Of a stretch of DNA of 12,292 bases, positions 8,676 through 12,292 are shown one piece after another; position 1 is the stretch's first letter; each line of letters begins with the position of its first letter. The DNA lies in contig JALUBM010000308.1 in the NCBI GenBank assembly GCA_027044845.1, forward strand, positions 1-12,292. The letters run 5' to 3'. Under the pieces are notes generated by a model that was not told the DNA's origin, searched no databases, and was given only the letters and a program-made list of their open reading frames with translations. Both the position numbers and the translations under genes were made by a program. The DNA is from Sulfurimonas sp. (GTDB taxonomy: Bacteria; Campylobacterota; Campylobacteria; Campylobacterales; Sulfurimonadaceae).

Positions 8676-9221
8676 ATGTTTGATGCTACTACAATACTCG
8701 CTTACAAAAGCAAAGAAAAAGCCGTTATCGGTGGTGATGGTCAAGTTACCTTTGGAAACAGCGTTTTAAAAGGAAATGCAACAAAAATTCGCACCTTACA
8801 TCATGGTAAAATCTTAGCTGGTTTTGCAGGAAGCACAGCAGATGCTTTTAACTTATTTGACATGTTTGAAGAGTTTTTAGTGAATAAAAAAGGGGATCTA
8901 TTAAAGTCCGTTGTTGAATTTTCTAAAGCTTGGAGAAAAGATAAAGTTTTACGCCGTCTTGAAGCTATGATGATTGTTTTAAATCAAGAACATATTTTTA
9001 TATTAACAGGAAACGGTGATGTCGTTGAACCAGAGGATGGAGAAATTGCTTCTATCGGTAGCGGAGGAAACTTCGCTATCTCTGCTGCTCGTGCTTTAAA
9101 AAAACATGCAGACTTAGATGCAGAAATTCTTGTCAAAGAGTCTTTGCATATTGCCGCAGATTTATGTATTTATACCAATCATAATATAAAAACACTTATA
9201 CTAGATGGAGACAAACAGTGA
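8676..9221 (+). CDS. hslV: HslV (ClpQ) peptidase subunit of the HslUV protease
   Basis: HslV forms a double six-membered ring and degrades proteins unfolded by HslU; it is related to proteasome beta subunits. The 181-residue protein aligns throughout with the family: [16 protein letters not shown] (19-28), lysine K37 (K33 of the mature numbering), [10 protein letters not shown] (49-58), [15 protein letters not shown] (85-99) and [15 protein letters not shown] (127-141). The catalytic nucleophile should be the first of the two threonines, here T5. MFDA therefore forms a short propeptide that must be removed, whereas E. coli HslV needs only Met removal. No later start codon could expose T5. The stop codon overlaps the hslU start by four bases (GTGA), fitting equal production of both subunits. 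Confidence 0.97.
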   Translation: MFDATTILAYKSKEKAVIGGDGQVTFGNSVLKGNATKIRTLHHGKILAGFAGSTADAFNLFDMFEEFLVNKKGDLLKSVVEFSKAWRKDKVLRRLEAMMIVLNQEHIFILTGNGDVVEPEDGEIASIGSGGNFAISAARALKKHADLDAEILVKESLHIAADLCIYTNHNIKTLILDGDKQ

Positions 9222-10546
9222 ATTTAACACCCAAAGAAATAGTTGCATATTTAAACAACTATGTCATTGCTCAAAAAGATGCTAAAAAAACTATTGCTTT
9301 AGCTCTTCGTACACGTTACAGGCGTCTGCAACTTGATGATGAACTCAAAAGTGAGATTACACCTAAAAATATTTTAATGATCGGTTCTACAGGTGTTGGA
9401 AAAACAGAAATTTCCCGTCGTCTTGCAAAAATGATGAAAGTGCCTTTTATCAAGGTTGAAGCGAGTAAATACACAGAAGTCGGTTTTATCGGTCGTGATG
9501 TAGAATCTATGATACGAGATTTAGTTGTCAACTCTATAAGTATAGTAAAAGCAGAACAAGAAGAATCCAACAAAGAAAAAATAGAAAACTACATCATAAA
9601 TAAAATCACAGAAAAGCTACTCCCCCCTCTTCCTAAAGGAGCAAGTGAAAGTAAAAAAGATGATTATCAAAGACTACTTGAAGCTATGGAAAAACGTATA
9701 GAGTCAGGAGAAATGGACAATAAAGTAATAGAACTTGAAATTGAGAAACTAAATATAGAGTTTAATGACACAAATCTTCCACCAGAAATGGCAAAAGTAC
9801 AGGAGAGCTTTTCCAAAGTATTTGCTACAATAAACAAAGAAGACAATAAAAAAGAGGTCACAGTAAAAGATGCCAAAGTTCTGCTTCGTCAAGAAGCAAG
9901 TCATAAGCTTCTTGACATGACACGAGTCAATACCGAAGCACTAAAACGTGCTGAAAATGGAGGAATTATTTTCCTTGATGAAATAGACAAAATCACTTTA
10001 AGTGAAAAAAATCAAGGAAGAAACGACCCTTCAAAAGAGGGAGTTCAAAGAGATTTACTCCCAATTGTAGAAGGAAGCAGTGTTTCTACAAAATATGGAA
10101 CAATCAATACAGACCATATACTTTTCATAGCCGCTGGAGCTTTTCATGTCAGTAAGCCAAGTGATTTAATTCCTGAACTTCAAGGAAGATTTCCTCTTCG
10201 TGTAGAGCTAGAAACGTTAACAGAAGATACCCTCTATCAGATTTTAACACAAACTCAAAATTCTTTGCTCAAACAATATCAAGCACTTTTAAGTGTTGAG
10301 GGTATGGAACTGATATTTGAAGATGAAGCAGTAAAAGCCATAGCAAAACTTGCACATCGTGCCAATGAAACGGCAGAAGATATAGGGGCAAGACGCCTGC
10401 ATACTATTTTAGAAAGAATACTTGAAGATATCAGTTTTAATGCAGACCAATACAAAGGAAAAGAGTTTATCATAACAACCAAGCTGGTTCATGAAAAACT
10501 TGATGATACTGTCGAAAATGAAGATCTTTCTCGATATATATTATAA
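9218..10546 (+). CDS. hslU: HslU (ClpY) ATPase subunit of the HslUV protease
   Basis: HslU is the AAA+ unfoldase that feeds substrates into HslV. The 442-residue protein (E. coli 443) has Walker A GSTGVGKT (56-63) and the pore loop GFIG (89-92, in place of GYVG), an aromatic-to-aromatic change that should keep grip on substrate. It also has the inserted I domain (about 110-235, charged and variable), Walker B IIFLDEID (250-257), arginine-finger region [11 protein letters not shown] (321-331) and sensor-2 GARRL (390-394). The C-terminal tail EDLSRYIL is the peptide known to dock into HslV and activate it. The start is GTG at 9218, overlapping the hslV stop, with GGAG seven bases upstream. era follows after 21 bases. 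Confidence 0.98.
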   Translation: MNLTPKEIVAYLNNYVIAQKDAKKTIALALRTRYRRLQLDDELKSEITPKNILMIGSTGVGKTEISRRLAKMMKVPFIKVEASKYTEVGFIGRDVESMIRDLVVNSISIVKAEQEESNKEKIENYIINKITEKLLPPLPKGASESKKDDYQRLLEAMEKRIESGEMDNKVIELEIEKLNIEFNDTNLPPEMAKVQESFSKVFATINKEDNKKEVTVKDAKVLLRQEASHKLLDMTRVNTEALKRAENGGIIFLDEIDKITLSEKNQGRNDPSKEGVQRDLLPIVEGSSVSTKYGTINTDHILFIAAGAFHVSKPSDLIPELQGRFPLRVELETLTEDTLYQILTQTQNSLLKQYQALLSVEGMELIFEDEAVKAIAKLAHRANETAEDIGARRLHTILERILEDISFNADQYKGKEFIITTKLVHEKLDDTVENEDLSRYIL

Positions 10547-10567
10547 CTACACAAAAGGTAATTATAG

Positions 10568-11452
10568 ATGACTAAAGCTGGTTTTGTTTCTTTAATAGGA
10601 CGTCCAAATGCGGGTAAAAGTACCCTTATGAATTCTCTTTTAGGAGAAAAAATTGCAATGGTAAGCCAAAAGGCAAATGCTACAAGAAAACGTTCAAACG
10701 CAATTGTTATGCATGATAATTCCCAAATTATTTTTATAGATACTCCTGGTCTGCATGAAAAAGAAAAAATTCTCAATCAATTTATGCTTGATGAAGCACT
10801 TAAAGCGATGGGCGATTGTGACTTAATCGTTTATTTAGCACCTGTTACCGATTCTACGGAACATTATGAGAAGTTTTTACAAATCAATAACGGACGAGTG
10901 AAGCATATAATAGCACTGAGTAAAATTGATCAGGTTTCAAAAGAAAGGCTTTTTAAAGCAATCGGTACATACAATAAGTATGCTACACACTTTGAAGCAC
11001 TTATTCCAGTTGCCATGGCACGTAAGGTAGGGCATGAGGACTTACTTGATACTATTGCAAAAAACCTGCCAGATTCTCCCTATTTATATGACCCAGAAGA
11101 TTTAACAAGTGAACTTGTACGTGATATATATGCAGGATTTATTCGCGAAGCTATTTTTGAAAACATTAGTGATGAAGTACCTTACGAGTCAGATGTTATT
11201 ATTGATTCCATCGAAGAAGAAAACCATGTTGATAAAATTTATGCCACTATTATTATAGAAAAAGAGTCACAAAAAGGTATCATCATCGGGAAAGGTGGGG
11301 AATCAATCAAACGCATAGGAAAATCTGCACGTGAAAAAATTGAAAGACTCAGCGGTAAAAAAGCCTACCTAAATTTACAGGTCACTGTTAAAAAAGGCTG
11401 GACAAAAGACAAAAACTTCTTAAAAGAGATAGGATATGACAATGCAAAATAA
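10568..11452 (+). CDS. era: GTPase Era, 30S ribosome assembly
   Basis: Era binds the 3' end of 16S rRNA during small-subunit maturation and couples it to growth and division. The 294-residue protein (E. coli 301) has the N-terminal GTPase with G1 GRPNAGKS (11-18), the switch region KANATRKRS (35-43), and G3 DTPG (58-61). G4 is SKID (118-121), where most Era proteins have NKxD. The C-terminal KH RNA-binding domain has the GKGG loop (241-244) within IIIGKGGESIKRIGKSARE, and ends NLQVTVKKGWTKD. AAAGG lies nine bases before the ATG. It follows hslU by 21 bases, and its last 11 bases overlap the csd6-like gene. Confidence 0.97.
   Translation: MTKAGFVSLIGRPNAGKSTLMNSLLGEKIAMVSQKANATRKRSNAIVMHDNSQIIFIDTPGLHEKEKILNQFMLDEALKAMGDCDLIVYLAPVTDSTEHYEKFLQINNGRVKHIIALSKIDQVSKERLFKAIGTYNKYATHFEALIPVAMARKVGHEDLLDTIAKNLPDSPYLYDPEDLTSELVRDIYAGFIREAIFENISDEVPYESDVIIDSIEEENHVDKIYATIIIEKESQKGIIIGKGGESIKRIGKSAREKIERLSGKKAYLNLQVTVKKGWTKDKNFLKEIGYDNAK
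11431..11434 (+). promoter_or_regulatory. Shine-Dalgarno deciding the csd6/pgp2 start
   Basis: AGGA inside the end of era lies seven bases before ATG 11442. An in-frame ATG two codons earlier (11436) is only one base from this site, too close for initiation, so 11442 is the likely start. Confidence 0.5.
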
Positions 11453-12292
11453 ATTTTATACGACAGTGATTCAAGCACTATTTATACTTTTTCTTTCTAC
11501 TTCTGTTTTTGCTTCAGATAACAAAATACTGACAAATTACAGACTCCACGGTATCAAAGATATTGAAAAAACACTTGATAAAAGTTTAACGGATACAAAT
11601 TATTGGAAAGAATATCTTCAAAATAAAGACACAGAATTTGGTTATATCGAATCCTATACAAATATTTTATTGTGTGATAAATCAAAATCAGAGCTTTTAA
11701 TCTATTCAAAAGATGCTAACAATACTTATAAACTTAGAAAAGAATACAGTGCTTTTACAGGAAAATTCAAAGGTGATAAGAAAAAGGAAGGAGACCTTAG
11801 AACTCCTATCGGTGTGTATGATATAGTCAAAAAAATATCTAAAATTGATTCATTTTACGGTCCAATGGCTTTTGTCACCTCTTATCCAAATCTTTTCGAC
11901 AGATATGAAGGCAAAACTGGACAAGGCATTTGGATTCACGGATTACCTACAAATCAAAAAAGAGATGCTTTCACAAAAGGCTGTATCGCTATTAAAAATA
12001 AAAGTATTGAATGCATGAATAGAAATATTGATATTAAAAAAACAGTTCTTATTATTAAAGAAAATGCAACAAAGACTCCCCCACCATCAAAAAAAACATT
12101 AGCCCAATTACTCGCTAAACTTTACACATGGCGATATGCTTGGATTTATAATAAAACAGATAAATATCTCAGCTTCTATGCACCCGATTTTAAAAGATAT
12201 GATGGAATGAATTTACAAAGATTTAGAAAATACAAAAAAAGAGTCTTTGCCAAAGATGAGAACAAAACCATCATATTCCATAATCTTAATAT
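11442..12292 (+). CDS. csd6: Csd6/Pgp2-type peptidoglycan L,D-carboxypeptidase (YkuD fold), partial at window edge
   Basis: My own translation gives 283 codons, open to the window end. A signal peptide (hydrophobic residues 9-24, ending SVFA) sends it to the periplasm. A YkuD catalytic domain follows: EGDLRTPIGVYDI (116-128), GIWIHG with H166, and KGCIAI with the nucleophile C181. After a proline-containing linker (about 210-220) a further domain begins with WRYAWIYNKTDKYLSFYAPDF (230-250), the NTF2-like tail pattern of Csd6/Pgp2. In H. pylori and C. jejuni these enzymes trim tetrapeptide stems to tripeptides and set helical cell shape. H. pylori also has csd6 next to era, as I recall. The gene overlaps era by 11 bases. 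A conventional L,D-transpeptidase is less likely because of the C-terminal domain and the GCIAI loop, which lacks the usual arginine after GC-x. The symbol is assigned by resemblance. Confidence 0.85.
   Translation, partial: MQNKFYTTVIQALFILFLSTSVFASDNKILTNYRLHGIKDIEKTLDKSLTDTNYWKEYLQNKDTEFGYIESYTNILLCDKSKSELLIYSKDANNTYKLRKEYSAFTGKFKGDKKKEGDLRTPIGVYDIVKKISKIDSFYGPMAFVTSYPNLFDRYEGKTGQGIWIHGLPTNQKRDAFTKGCIAIKNKSIECMNRNIDIKKTVLIIKENATKTPPPSKKTLAQLLAKLYTWRYAWIYNKTDKYLSFYAPDFKRYDGMNLQRFRKYKKRVFAKDENKTIIFHNLN

Overview
The window is AT-rich, densely coded bacterial chromosome and looks like Campylobacterota (former Epsilonproteobacteria), most probably a free-living genus such as Sulfurimonas or a relative. 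The evidence is the protein family variants (HslV starting MFDATT, a Csd6/Pgp2-type cell-wall carboxypeptidase), T-rich stretches directly before TATAAT-type -10 boxes, and the gene order argG / rplI-hslV-hslU-era-csd6. As I recall it, parts of that order recur in Campylobacter jejuni (argG-rplI-hslV-hslU-era) and Helicobacter pylori (rplI-hslV-hslU-era-csd6). Genus assignment is inference. No tRNA, rRNA, CRISPR array, insertion sequence or phage gene was seen.

Left part, minus strand (1-1601): a tightly coupled three-gene unit read from its own promoter at about 1654-1667. It encodes an outer-membrane beta-barrel of the porin type, a very short periplasmic PstS-like binding protein, and the N-terminus of a membrane-anchored sensor that runs off the window edge. 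The genes overlap by 1 and 11 bases, so they are probably one envelope uptake or sensing module.

Middle, minus strand (1673-5507): a second run with two small unknown genes (a three-helix membrane protein and a 90-residue soluble protein), a MATE efflux transporter, and the NAD-dependent DNA ligase ligA. The MATE gene has no ATG, GTG or TTG at the position its homology demands. The conserved N-terminus and a good Shine-Dalgarno point to an ATT start at 5008.

Right part, plus strand (5669-12292): flaG stands alone behind a near-consensus sigma-28 flagellar promoter and is followed by a terminator. Then comes a long operon from a sigma-70 promoter at 6193: argG (arginine synthesis), a fusion of ferredoxin-thioredoxin-reductase catalytic domain and rhodanese (thiol/sulfur chemistry), rplI (ribosomal protein L9), hslV and hslU (ATP-dependent protease), era (30S ribosome assembly GTPase), and csd6/pgp2 (peptidoglycan trimming that sets cell shape; cut by the window end). 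Spacings are -11 to +21 bases, so amino-acid synthesis, translation, protein quality control and cell-wall shape genes are probably co-transcribed.

The points most worth a second look are the non-canonical MATE start, the FTR-rhodanese fusion within an otherwise conserved operon, the barrel/mini-binding-protein/sensor module, and the four-residue propeptide of HslV. I see no wholly new multi-gene defence or mobile system.
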